From: Theocolax elegans | Taxonomy: Eukaryota > Arthropoda > Insecta > Hymenoptera > Cerocephalidae | Reading direction: 5' to 3' | NCBI GenBank assembly: GCA_026168455.1 | Contig: CM047426.1 | Coordinates: 75,605,986-75,669,985 of the forward strand | DNA length: 64,000 nucleotides | Shown here: in pieces, positions 41,983-53,084 of the stretch | Layout of the letters: each line of letters starts with the position of its first letter | Numbering within the stretch: position 1 is the first letter of the stretch | Notes under the pieces: model-generated | The model's database searches: none | What the model was told of the DNA's origin: nothing | The model's input: the letters and a program-made list of their open reading frames with translations, nothing else | Position numbers and translations under genes: made by a program

Positions 41983-42508
41983 GGGTGGTTCTCTGTGACA
42001 TCGAAGATGAAAAAAATAAATATTGCTATAACTGTGGGAATATGTTTTAGAGGTATCCAGTAGTTCTCCTGAATTTTTTCAGATTTTTTCTGGGCCATTA
42101 TTTTAAGTTACAGAGAGTCAAAGTTGACATTTTAGCACTTTTTTGCATTATATGCCCATTTTCATGAATTTTTAGCTCCCAGGGGATGCATTTTTCACTA
42201 AAAACATAAGTATGACTTTTTTGTAAAATTTTCCGAACTTTTCATTAAAAATACTTTTAAAGACATAAATGTATGCTGTCACACTCTTGTAAGCTATTTA
42301 AACCTTAAATAGTGAAAATCAGCAATTCTGCTCCGGACTCTGGTAACCTAATACTGTCTAAAAGATGTCTTTTTATAGTCAGAAACTGTCTAAAAATTTC
42401 CAGAGTGGGTCTAAATCATTAAGATCACTTATGGTCAAAATATCCGGGAAAAGTGCCCGAAATATTAATAGAAATGTATATTTGTTGCCTTATAACGATG
42501 AATCACCC
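41983..42508. mobile_element. MITE with GGGTGRTTC ends (526 bp)
   Basis: The left end GGGTGGTTCTCTGTGACATC and the right end, complemented, GGGTGATTCATCGTTATAAG are imperfect inverted repeats, flanked on both sides by ATATATAT. The repeated flank may be a target duplication, although AT repeats make this uncertain. No recognisable coding region; a weak frame starts at 42,365. Confidence 0.6.
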
Positions 42509-43081
42509 ATATATATACATAATGATACATGCATGTATATAATGTTGGTTATATTTAAAACAACACCTTACTATACTAATAGTATAATAAATAAAATGAA
42601 CACATACAGAAAATCCTGCGTAATCCGTAGACACACTTGCAAAGTAATAGTACCGATACTGACTTTTTTTCTTACACTAAATTTACAATTTTGACCATTG
42701 TTCTAATGTGCAACAACGTTTCATACGCAACAGTGAAATAGTTCAAAAATTCGGTCCTTCGCACAAACAGTAAACACTTCATGACTAATCGCAATAAATA
42801 ATTACAATATATTTAATACATATTTTAATTTAATATTTATAATTATGTTCTAAAATAAATCTTATTATTGTGGATAATATATGTATATATTGTATTATTT
42901 TATAATAACGATTCTAATTTAACACAGTAAATATTTTTACAATATTATATAAAGTTTACTATAATATACATTTAAGTATAGAAAATAACAATTTTTGTTA
43001 TTTGATAGTAAAATTTGTTATTTACATAACATTGATTCTAACAGTACGTATTGAATATTTTAACTTTATTTTATAATTCTA
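42509..43081. other. AT-rich flank of the large DNA transposon
   Basis: No feature is recognised. It ends in TA at 43,080-43,081, the presumed target site of the large element. Confidence 0.4.
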
Positions 43082-43096
43082 CTATCCCAATAAGCA

Positions 43097-43770
43097 CACT
43101 CTCCGAAAAAAGAATTCTTTAAGAATTCTCCAATGTCCGCATGAAAAGAATACTTATAGTATTCAAATAGCAATAAAAAAGTATTCTTTTTTAACAAAAT
43201 AATTTATTTTTCTGCCGACAAAAGTGATGGTTTGTGGTATTAAATAAGTAATCGAATAGTATGCAAAAAGTATTCTTTTGCGTCTTTTAAAATTTTTTTG
43301 GATTTATGAAATATTCAAATAAGTAATAAAAAAGTATTCTTTTTGAACAAATTAATTCCTGCAATCGAAAAAAATAGAGGGCCGTGATATTAAATAAGTA
43401 TACTTTAAGTAATCATAAAGTCGTTGAAAGTATATTATCTAAAGGCGCGGTCACACCAGACGCAAGTATTGCAGGTGCGTAAGCCATATTATATAATCAA
43501 ACTAGACTCGCATTTAAATATAAGTCTTTAAAACCAATTCTGTGTGTGTATGGTATCCCGAAAAGTAGTAAAAAAGAATTCTTTTTAATTAATTTTTGCA
43601 ACGGTCAAAACAGTGCTCTCGAAAAACACAAGTCCAAACAATACTCTTTTTTAACTCTTTTAGAAGCTTTATCCTAGACATTCAGATGTTCTAATGGAAA
43701 AAGAGTACTTTTTTGAACGAACGGCGCGAATGTATACAGAAAATATTGGAAAAGAGTTTTTTTAGAATAT
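43097..43770. repeat. Left subterminal repeat region of the large element
   Basis: Dense AAAAAGTATTCTTTTT / AAGAATTCTT motifs, repeated with spacers that mention AAATAAGTAAT. Counterparts at the right end are inverted. Such clusters usually bind the transposase or an accessory protein in CACTA elements (family knowledge). A short (AT)n follows at about 43,770. Confidence 0.7.
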
Positions 43771-44438
43771 ATATATATATATATATATTATCCATGCCGA
43801 CTTATAAAATTTGCTTTTTGGAAATAATTTAAATCAATTACGTTTAATCTTTATGTGATTAATAAAGAATTTGTTTGAACAGTGTAAAATTTATAAACAT
43901 TAAAATATATATTGTTTAAGCATATTTGTTAATAACACATGACGTTCGGTTTCATTTTGAAATTCGCGCCTAAAGGTGTTGCGAGTGTGGTTTGGTGGCG
44001 CGCTATAAGTGTACATGCACTGCACCTGCGCGTATGAAGGTTAAACAGGTTAAACTGAAATTTGCGGGAGAGCAAATCCTTTGTATCCGACACATGTGCT
44101 CGTGCTTTTTAATACATAAAAGCCTCATCGTAAGTATAGAAAAATATTAATTTATTTGCATACATTATGACTTATATGAGTTTATTCTATTCTCGTCGTA
44201 TTGTTTCAGCAGAAAAGAAATCTGGTCGACAGTTCTTGAGTCAGCACTGGATCAGTGAGAAAAAACCGCGGGACGGGTCGATGGTTGCTGGACCCGGTGC
44301 TCGGTGCCTGGAGTTTTCTGTATACAGCATATCGCATCCTTCAACTCAACCGCAATGTAAGAAACATTGTTTTTAACACATGTGTACATATATATGTAGA
44401 TATTTATATATATATAGCTAGAAAGTTTGTCCACTAAA

Positions 44439-44474
<36 letters not shown>

Positions 44475-44787
44475 TCTCTCACGGAGAATCTCTTACTTAT
44501 TAATTAATTAATGCAATCCTTTAACTTTAATGAAACCCTAGATATTGGTAGTTGCGCTTCCAATAATGTGAGTGTGTGTATATATGTATGTACATATATA
44601 TATAAATATATGTACTAAATTCCAGTATATCTATATAATTTCTTGAGGCTGTGAAAAGCATAAGTTATGGTTTCCTTTTATCCACTTATGTCAAATTCGC
44701 TTTTGAAACTACTGTATGCCTTATTCTGTCTCAAAATTCAGGACATTGTACTGATATATTGAAATTTACCACGAGGGACTAAATTCA
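43771..44787. other. Possible promoter / 5' region of the large element
   Basis: Includes a GC-richer stretch (about 43,950-44,110) that may hold the promoter and first exon of the transposase transcript (inference). A (CT)n microsatellite lies at 44,442-44,472. A weak frame at 44,167-44,376 has no domain. Confidence 0.35.
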
Positions 44788-45017
44788 AAGTTTTATGTTT
44801 GGACGGTGCATCTGTTTGGAATATTTGATTTTATACTTAAATTATTTGGAATGTTTCAATATTTCAAAACTGATGCAGCGTCCAAGCATAAAACTTTATA
44901 CACAGTCTCTCAGATTGAATTGCAACATATCTGTATAATTACTTGAGGCTGTGAAAAGCATAAGATCTAATTTTCTCTTATCCACTCATGTCAAACTCGC
45001 TTTTTGAAACTACTGTC
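44624..45017. repeat. About 90 bp direct repeat around a small inverted repeat
   Basis: ATAATTTCTTGAGGCTGTGA... (44,624-44,712) recurs diverged at 44,927-45,017. Between them lies an inverted pair (AAAGTTTTATG...GGACGGTGCATC at 44,788-44,813 and its complement at 44,872-44,899), a MITE-like 112 bp unit. Confidence 0.65.
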
Positions 45018-47106
45018 TCAAAAGTCATAAGATGTAGACAAACTTAAGCTATATTAACTGCTTGTAAGTTAGAATCAATGGTAGGCTCTTAACATCGCAT
45101 TTTTCCTTTTTTTCAATGTTTCTTTTAAAATAGTTATATGCGAGGATTGGTGATTTGTAGAGCATAAATGTATTTATCTTGTCGTTCAAGGATTGTTCAG
45201 TTATATTCATTTTAAATCTTAATTATAGTTTGTTCTCGAGTAAAAATAAAATGATTTTCTTCTATAAACTTACTATATTAGTATATAACTTCTATACTTA
45301 GATCTTGTTGAAACAGATTGAGATAAATTAATCTGTACTATTCTGATTTACTGTCAGTTATTACTTATTCTGGAAAAGGCTATCGCACTTTTTTATTGTC
45401 CACAAAGTCCATGACTCTCTATTTGTTTCTTCAAAAAAGCCTTCTTGCACACACAAGCAGGTAGTCGAATACGAATACCTGGTTCTGTTCTCCTGGATAA
45501 TACATTAACTGAACATATTAACACGTTATAACTTTTTAAACTCCTTTTGGATTTTCTTTACATTAAAGATTATATAAATGACACGTGACACTTGACCTCT
45601 ACACCATAAGCACATATGTGTCATTTATTGATATAATAAGCTGAATAATATCGAATAATACTCCTTGTATAATCCTGAATATTGCAGCTGAATAATATGA
45701 ATAACACTGAATAATATTAAGTAATACTGAAAATTGCTCCAACAAGTTGCAAACATCGCATAAAATTCTTTCTTCTTAACCTGAAAACAAAATACCCACA
45801 AAGCTTTAAATTCAATATATTTATAAGCAGATATTAAATGAATTAATAAAAAATATACGTATCTGATAAAGTAGTTGAACATATCCTGACAAATACTTTC
45901 AATTTCTCTCTCAAAACTTTCATTTTCTGAAAACTAATTTTTTGACACTTATATTATTATTGAATTATATCTGTATGTATAATACTGATGTATATATACT
46001 CTGTTTCACTTATATACATATGTGTGTGTGATCCTAGAGTTAAGTCTATTTTGCTGAATGAATTGCAATATAAATAAACTAAGTTTACTAACATCATGTG
46101 ATCGAACTGTTTTATGGTAAGCAAATCAGCTGTCATGTACACAGACAGTATACTAAATAATGAACTAAGGTAGTAACTACTTATGTGTTATTCTTATTAT
46201 TATTTGCTCCGATAAAAAGCGCAGTAGCGTTACGGCGCCGAATTAAAATTTTTTTGTGTATTGAATTTTCAATAAAACCGTGTTTCTTAATTTTATCTAT
46301 AATTAAAAAAATAAATCAAATTAGGACATGTGAAATTAAAAATACTATTTTTAATAATATTTTCTTTTGAAATAAACAATAAAAAAATATCGTTTTTTTC
46401 ATAATTTCAACTGAGGCTTGTGAATGAAGTGATGAAGTTATAAATAAAATTACTTTTTTTTAATGTTGTAAATATTATTAAACAACAATTGTGATATAAA
46501 TAAGTGGAAATAATTGATTAAATGGCGGAACAGTGTATTCATATTAATAATAATGTTGATTTAAAAAGTTTGTGAATTATTGAATCTATTTGGACACAAT
46601 TATCCATTATTCGCAACTATTTTCAGCATTTCTCAAGTTTTTTTAAATCTGTGAATATCAATTTTTTCACTATTTTTTTATGATTCTTAATTATTGCAAT
46701 ATGCAATTTTGTAAAACTATTTTGTACTTTTTGTACATACAATGAAAACATTTAAAAGTAATGATAAACTTGGTTTTGAATAAATATTTAAAAAAATAAG
46801 TTTTTAATGGAGCTGCTTTATAATTTTCTTTTGGAACTTTGGATTCTCTCTTATAAATTTTTACTTTTAATACCAAAAAGAAAGAGCGTCTCAGATTCGG
46901 GAAACGAATGTTATCTAAACTCAAGATGTTTTCTACAATAGAAATATTAAGAAAACCAGAGTTATTTTTGTCCAATGTGCCATTTTACGGAAGTTATGGG
47001 CACTTAAAAGAAATTTTGTAAAAAAATTATTTCTAATTTAATCGCTTATAACTCGAAAACAAATAGAAATACACACTCAAACCCAAAACGATTAGAAAGC
47101 TGAGAT
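45018..47106. other. AT-rich interior of the large element
   Basis: No gene, splice-bounded exon or repeat is recognised in about 2 kb. Confidence 0.4.
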
Positions 47107-47345
47107 CAAATGCTTCAGATTAAAAAAAAAGCTCAGAAATATTTATTGGCAACAAAGTTATTGAAAAAATAAACAGTTGGTAAAATTTTGACAAAAATTT
47201 TGTGCTTGAAATTTATTTGAATTCTCAGGCTAAAATTTTATTAACTGCTTATTTTTTTCTCATTTTACGGTTAAACTGTTTATTTTCCCAATAACTTTGT
47301 TGCAAATCAATATTTTCGAGCTTTTTTTCAATCTGAAGCATTTAA
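47107..47345. mobile_element. Inverted-repeat (MITE-like) unit
   Basis: The left arm (47,107-47,180: AAATGCTTCAGATT ... GCAACAAAGTTATTG ... AATAAACAGTT) and the right arm (47,262-47,345, inverted) match over about 75 bp with few changes, with an 80 bp centre. Non-coding. Confidence 0.65.
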
Positions 47346-49229
47346 AAACATTAAGTTTGAAAATTATTGCTATCTGTATCGTAACATTTTGAGTTTGGAA
47401 ATTATCGAATAACTCAATCGAAATTTATGATTTTGAGAAATATAACAAAGTAGCTTTATTGAGAATGCATTTTTACACATTCTACATGATTTAGGGTTTT
47501 TTTTGATAACGTATAAAATTATTAATTGAATATCAAAATTGACGTGTACACTTGGGGCATGTTGGCCAATTTTTCTCGGGGCAAGTTGGCCGATCAATAA
47601 ATAAATAATTATAACAGTTATCAATTAATAAATTAATTTTACAGTTCTTGTAATAGTTCGAAACTATAAAAGAAAATCAAACAGAGCATCAACGTCAGTT
47701 GACGACGTCATTCAAGCAGTCTGTGCAGTCTATGCAATAAAATTTAATCGTAGGCAAGTAAATAAATTACTGATAATTTCACTAATTTTCTTAGTAAAAA
47801 AACATTTCACTAATAATTCTGTACTAATTTATTAGTGAATTATGTTCAATCCACTGATAAGTTAGTGAATTATATATAAGTGAACATTATTAAATTGATT
47901 TAATTTTTCACCAAATCATAAGTTAATTTTTTACTAATTAATTATAGTCAATTATTTTTTTCACTAACGCATGATAAATTGCTGCAGTGCATTTTTACTT
48001 ATTGAATTAGTGAGATTTCAGTTAGTGACTAATCACTAAAAAGAAATGACCTTCTTATGTAACTTTTTCAATGAGTGATTGTTCAGTAATTTATTAGTAG
48101 ATACTCACTCATTTTATTTTTAGAGAGTACATTAGAATTTTTGTTGTTCATCTAATGTTAAGTTTTTTTTAGGTATTTAGCCAAAACTTAAAATTAGCAC
48201 ATTGTTTTTTCAAATAAAAGCAATTTGAATGTTACATTTTGTAGTTTTATTAATAAGGTTATTGTCAGCCAACTTGCCCCAGGACGTCGACCAACCTACC
48301 CCACATGTGGGTCAGGTTAGCCGAAATATTTGTTCAGGAGAAAACGTACATTACTTTTTTTGGTTTAAAAGTAAAAATTTTGAAAAAAATCATGAGTACT
48401 TCCCAGATGGAGTACTTACAGGTAATCTTTCTTGTTTTACAATCGATTGTACTATTTCTTAGAAAAAAATTAAAATAAAAAAGTCGGCCTACTTGCCTCG
48501 GTCTCTCCTATTTGTTATATTCCAAGCGGTACATATTGCCTGCACGTATAAAATTATAGTATATCTAGTGAAATACTTAATGTAGAAAACTATTTTACTA
48601 TACTTAAAGATAAAATTAATGCGCTGTCTAAAGTTTTTAATCACAATTTACTGTCACTGCTTGCTCGCTAGGATATAGATACGTTTTAATACAATTTAAT
48701 ACTTTATGAAGAAGAGGAATAAATCTGTTTTTCTGAAATAATATTAACATTTTTTAAAAACTTTAATATCTCGTGTGAATTTTTGCAACAATGTATGATG
48801 CACTTAATGCGTAGCTCTGGTAATTTACTTTTTTATGGAGAGGCCTTTCGTACTGCTAATGTTGTTTCGTTTAATTTAATAATTTAATATAATAAAAATA
48901 ACGCACAAATATTTTCTTTTCTTTATGTAATAAGTAGAAGTAAAATTCATAAAACTGCGTGCAGTTAAATAAGTAGACGTTGTAAAATAAATTGTCGATG
49001 CTAGTCAAAACAATTTTTATAGACATATTTTGCAAAATTAACCAATTAATTGGTGGTGATTCATTTTAGAGGACGATTGCTCTGCACGCATCTTATATAC
49101 TTCATGCCTATTGATAGTCTAAAATATTTCTATAGTCTTGCATGCTTTTCCTGTGTTGCGCTCTCATATTAAATCTAGTTTTTTTTTTAAATTTATTAAC
49201 ATTTGCAATCTATTCCATTAATTTATAGA
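47346..49229. other. 5' flank / intron of the CACTA-like transposase
   Basis: AT-rich. GGGGCAAGTTGGCC (47,578-47,591) has an inverted match over 13 bases at 48,268-48,280. A 77-codon frame at 48,229-48,462 has no domain. The stretch ends in a possible splice acceptor (TTATAG) directly before the transposase ATG at 49,230. Confidence 0.45.
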
Positions 49230-51296
49230 ATGACCAAAAGAAAATGCTTTAATGAACTTTCTGAAAGACAAAAAAGGAGAAGAATAAATACTGCGTGTGA
49301 GGACACTTTTCGTAGTATTGACGTAGCATTTGAACAGTTGAATAAACATGATTCCAATAAAGAATTACTAGATATTGTAGGAACAGCTTCAAATAGTGAC
49401 TCAGAAGTTGAAGACTTTGACGTTGCAAGAGATAGTAATGGTGATAAAATTGACTATATCACATCAGTTTTTAATGAACTTATTTCTTGGTGTGAAGTAG
49501 ACAGTTATGACGATTTATTAACTGACGATGATAGTTCTGATGATGATGAAGGTGAAGATGATAATATTATTGATAAAGAAACAGATATCAAATACAGATT
49601 ATCGGCTTTAATCTCCAATAGCAATTATCCTGATATCCATGCCAATGCTCTATTAACAATATTGCGGGATGCTGGATTGGTTTACCTTCCAAAAGATATT
49701 CGTACTTTGCGAAGTACTCCAAGAAAAACTCTCATAACTCCATGTCCACCTGGTGATTATTTCCATTATGGATTACAAGTAGCTCTTGAAACCTTGTTGA
49801 AGAAGTATGACGATGAAATCGAAAAAAATATCAAAATAGATATTAACATTGATGGCCTTCCTATAACGAAGTCACCTCAAACATCTTTGTGGCCAATACT
49901 TGGCAGAATTGTACATGATTCTCATAGTGAAGTGTTTGTTATTGGAGTATATCACGGTAAAGAAAAACCGAGTTCTCAAAATATATACTTAGATCCTTTT
50001 ATTAACGAATATTTGAAATTACATAAAGATGGTTTCCTTTTCAAAGGTAACAAATATTCAGTAACTATTAGATGTCTCATTTGTGACAGTCCTGCAGCGA
50101 GTTATGTATTATGTATAAAACAATTTAATGGATACTACGGCTGTAGGAAGTGCACTGTAAGAGGTAACTGGAAGTCAAGACTAGTCTTTTTATACGAAGA
50201 AGCGCTTTTAAGAACCGATATCTCTTTTCGTACACGCACTCAACCCGAGCATCACAATGGAAGGTCTCCTTTTGAACGATTACAATTCGATATGGTCCAA
50301 CAGGTACCAATTGACTACATGCACCAATGTTGCCTCGGTATAACGAAGGTGTTATTTCGACTTTGGATAAATCCGCGAACATATCCACGATTAAACATAC
50401 TTCAACTGGATAATTTATCAAATGATTTTGTAGGTTTAAGTCCTTGGATACCTAAAGAGTTTCCAAGGAAACCACAAACATTGTTGGAATTAGGACGCTG
50501 GAAAGCTACTACGTTTCGCTTATTTGTATTATATATTGGTCCTATAATTTTGCAAAGTATTCTTCCAAAAGAATACATGGAACACTTTAATGTTTTGAAT
50601 TGTGCTCTTTGTATACTGTGTCATCCTACTCTGTATCTTGAATACAATGATTACGCAAAACAATTATTAGTTTATTTTGTACGTAAGTTCAAAAATCTCT
50701 ATGGAGAAACATGGGTGACGTGGAACATGCACAATCTTATACACATAGCTGACGATGCGAAGAACTTCGGACCTATGGATAAGTATAGTGCTTTTCCATT
50801 CGAAAACTATATGCAAACTTTGAAGCGATTAATTCGAAAGAAAGTACAACCACTGCAACAAATTCATAGGCGATTAACAGAAAAAAGAGATTTCATACAA
50901 AGACAAAATGTTAATATTGAAAAAAATTTGTCAACAATGTCTCAACGTTCAAATAAAAAACTACCAGATGGTTGTTACAGTTGTCGTCGATCGTTAAAAT
51001 TTGCTCATTTCGAATTGAAAGATTCAAGACCGAATTGCTGCATCACATCAAAAAAACAAATAATTCTAATTGATAGTATTTGCAAAAAGGAAGGCAAAGA
51101 CGTTATAGTTGGCAGAGAATTTCTAACCAAGGCTGATATTCCAAATTACCCATTAGAATCCACAGAAATTGGAATTTGCGAAGTAAAGAATTTATCAGAG
51201 CAAATAATTATTCCAGTAGACCATGTTAGTAACAAACTTTGTTTATTTTTACACCAACAAAAGTCATACGTACTGCCCCTACTACATCACGATTAA
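49230..51296 (+). CDS. CACTA-like (CMC group) transposase, intact
   Basis: A single open frame of 688 codons, the longest in the window. The start is the first ATG (MTKRKCFNELSERQKRRRIN), one base after a splice-acceptor-like TTATAG. After a basic N-terminus and an acidic stretch (DDSSDDDEGEDDN, about residues 105-120), the catalytic core reads NIDGLPITKSPQTSLWPILG (first Asp, about residue 215), IRCLICDSPAASYVL (second Asp, about 290), and GYYGCRKC, the C-x-x-C insertion typical of the CACTA/Mirage/Chapaev group. IDYMHQCCLGITK, WNMHNLIHIADDAKNFGPMD and FPFENYMQTLKRLIRK (final acidic residue) follow, then a C-terminus with a Cys pair (CYSCRR). The enzyme would cut and paste the element. No stop or frameshift in 2 kb suggests recent activity or selection. 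Domestication is possible but less likely, given the surrounding terminal repeats. Confidence 0.85.
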   Translation: MTKRKCFNELSERQKRRRINTACEDTFRSIDVAFEQLNKHDSNKELLDIVGTASNSDSEVEDFDVARDSNGDKIDYITSVFNELISWCEVDSYDDLLTDDDSSDDDEGEDDNIIDKETDIKYRLSALISNSNYPDIHANALLTILRDAGLVYLPKDIRTLRSTPRKTLITPCPPGDYFHYGLQVALETLLKKYDDEIEKNIKIDINIDGLPITKSPQTSLWPILGRIVHDSHSEVFVIGVYHGKEKPSSQNIYLDPFINEYLKLHKDGFLFKGNKYSVTIRCLICDSPAASYVLCIKQFNGYYGCRKCTVRGNWKSRLVFLYEEALLRTDISFRTRTQPEHHNGRSPFERLQFDMVQQVPIDYMHQCCLGITKVLFRLWINPRTYPRLNILQLDNLSNDFVGLSPWIPKEFPRKPQTLLELGRWKATTFRLFVLYIGPIILQSILPKEYMEHFNVLNCALCILCHPTLYLEYNDYAKQLLVYFVRKFKNLYGETWVTWNMHNLIHIADDAKNFGPMDKYSAFPFENYMQTLKRLIRKKVQPLQQIHRRLTEKRDFIQRQNVNIEKNLSTMSQRSNKKLPDGCYSCRRSLKFAHFELKDSRPNCCITSKKQIILIDSICKKEGKDVIVGREFLTKADIPNYPLESTEIGICEVKNLSEQIIIPVDHVSNKLCLFLHQQKSYVLPLLHHD

Positions 51297-51870
51297 TCGT
51301 TTGGTAAATATATCAATATATATTGTTTCATTTATACGATAGATGATCTTGTTTTACTGAAAAATTGATATCCAACCGTCATAGATCATATGTATCTACA
51401 TTTGAACATTTTATTTTAGAAACAGAACAAATTTCATGGTGGCCTGTTGATATGGTTTCAATTTACCCCTCTCGTTATATGTTCTTTTTTGTACGCGACA
51501 TCTACATAGCTATGAATTTTTAACCACATTATATAAAAATTAAATTTAAAAATGATATTACATACATGCGCATTTTGCAGAGATCTAAAGAATAAGCATA
51601 TGTGTATTGTTAATCGATGAAAGGAGTTAGATGATTCTTAGAAAAAAACAAAAAACTCAAGTAATGCAATATTTCATTTGTTGCAACGTTTAACTGACTT
51701 GGTTTGACAGCCTCACATGCCGAAAAAATAGCTATTATTAATCTCTTTAACCTTATTTATATCAATATGTCAAAGCTACTTAAATTAAAGGTTCTACCGA
51801 TCGAATTTTCTCAGAACATACTTCATCACTACATATGTATTACAACCAGCAGTCGTCCGTTAGAAAATAG
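51297..51870. other. Non-coding sequence after the transposase
   Basis: AT-rich; a possible transcript end lies in the first few hundred bases. Nothing else is recognised. Confidence 0.4.
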
Positions 51871-52470
51871 TCTTAGGGTTTTAATCGACGGTCGATTCGG
51901 AAATACCATTTCTCAAAATGATGGACGCTAAAGTAGCCATGCTTATACATAAATTAAATAATACTCTTCGGAATTCTTTTTCTCGATAAGATAAAAATTC
52001 CCAGAAATATTTATCTAATGAAATAAGTTCAGAATTGACCAAAAAGCATACATGAATTTTTTCAGAATATTTAGATGGTTTATTTTTTTTTATTCGACCG
52101 TTTTACAAAAAATCCTAAAATGCTCCGAAACATTGCGATAAAATCCATCTTGTATTTTTTGCCCAATTCTAAGTGCTTTTTATTAATGTGTTCTATTAAT
52201 TTTTTTGCAAAGTAAATGCTTACTGAGTAAACAAATTTCAAAGCTTTTTATTAAACTTTATTATGTACAAATATGGCTATTTTAGCGTTGGGTATCGAGC
52301 TGAAAAATACGGTACCTGAAAAAATTCTTAATTTTTACGCATTTTTTGTTTAAACTGTATTGCAAAAACGGTTGCAGATATCACAAATATAAGGCCGGAT
52401 TTCGAAAGAGCAGAAAAAACTACATTAGGAATGGTATTTCCGAATCGATCCGTCGGTTAAAACCCTAAGA
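51871..52470. mobile_element. Foldback / MITE-like element (about 600 bp)
   Basis: The 40 bp arm at 51,871-51,910 (TCTTAGGGTTTTAATCGACG ... CGGAAATACCATT) is the inverted match of 52,431-52,470 with a few differences. The 520 bp between is non-coding. Confidence 0.65.
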
Positions 52471-53084
52471 AATAAATCGTCGCACATGAAAGAAAATTTT
52501 AATCGTTTTGGATAAAAACGGGTTAATTAAAATATAGTTAGAAAAATTCAAGTATAAAAAATGATTGTTTATATTTTGTAGAATGCAAATATGTTTAATT
52601 TTATTTCTTTTATACACATATAAAAGAGTAATATAATACTAAAAAATAGAACTCAGTTGAATTTTTAATAATCTAATCTCTCAAACCATTTATTAATTGC
52701 AATTCGAAATTAATCATTTAGATGTAAAACACTTAGCACCCATTGTCTATTTCTTTTTATTTTACCAAGCTAATATGCTCAATTGTCATGTTACATACAG
52801 AATTAAATCACACTTCAATCAACTTTTTATGTAAAAAAATATTGAGATTAGTTTGCATCTGTAAAGCAAATATATGTGGTACTTCTAATTACATTTATCA
52901 TAATCTATTTATTTCTTGTTAGGCTTAACTGATTTTTATACGAGCTGTTATAAGTCTTTTGTCTTTTCGTGTCATTTCGTAAACTTTTCTTTTCAATAAT
53001 TATCATTTTTTGCATGAATTATTAACCTTTATTCAAGGTATACTTAATTTTCAGTCTATTTCTCAATAATTCACGATTTTTCAG
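52471..53084. other. AT-rich upstream region of the DUF4806 gene
   Basis: Presumed promoter or 5' UTR region; no motif can be claimed. Confidence 0.4.

Noticed and set aside
48229..48462. 77-codon coding exon
   Set aside because: No domain, no convincing splice context; part of it is a short sequence with an inverted match at 47,578.
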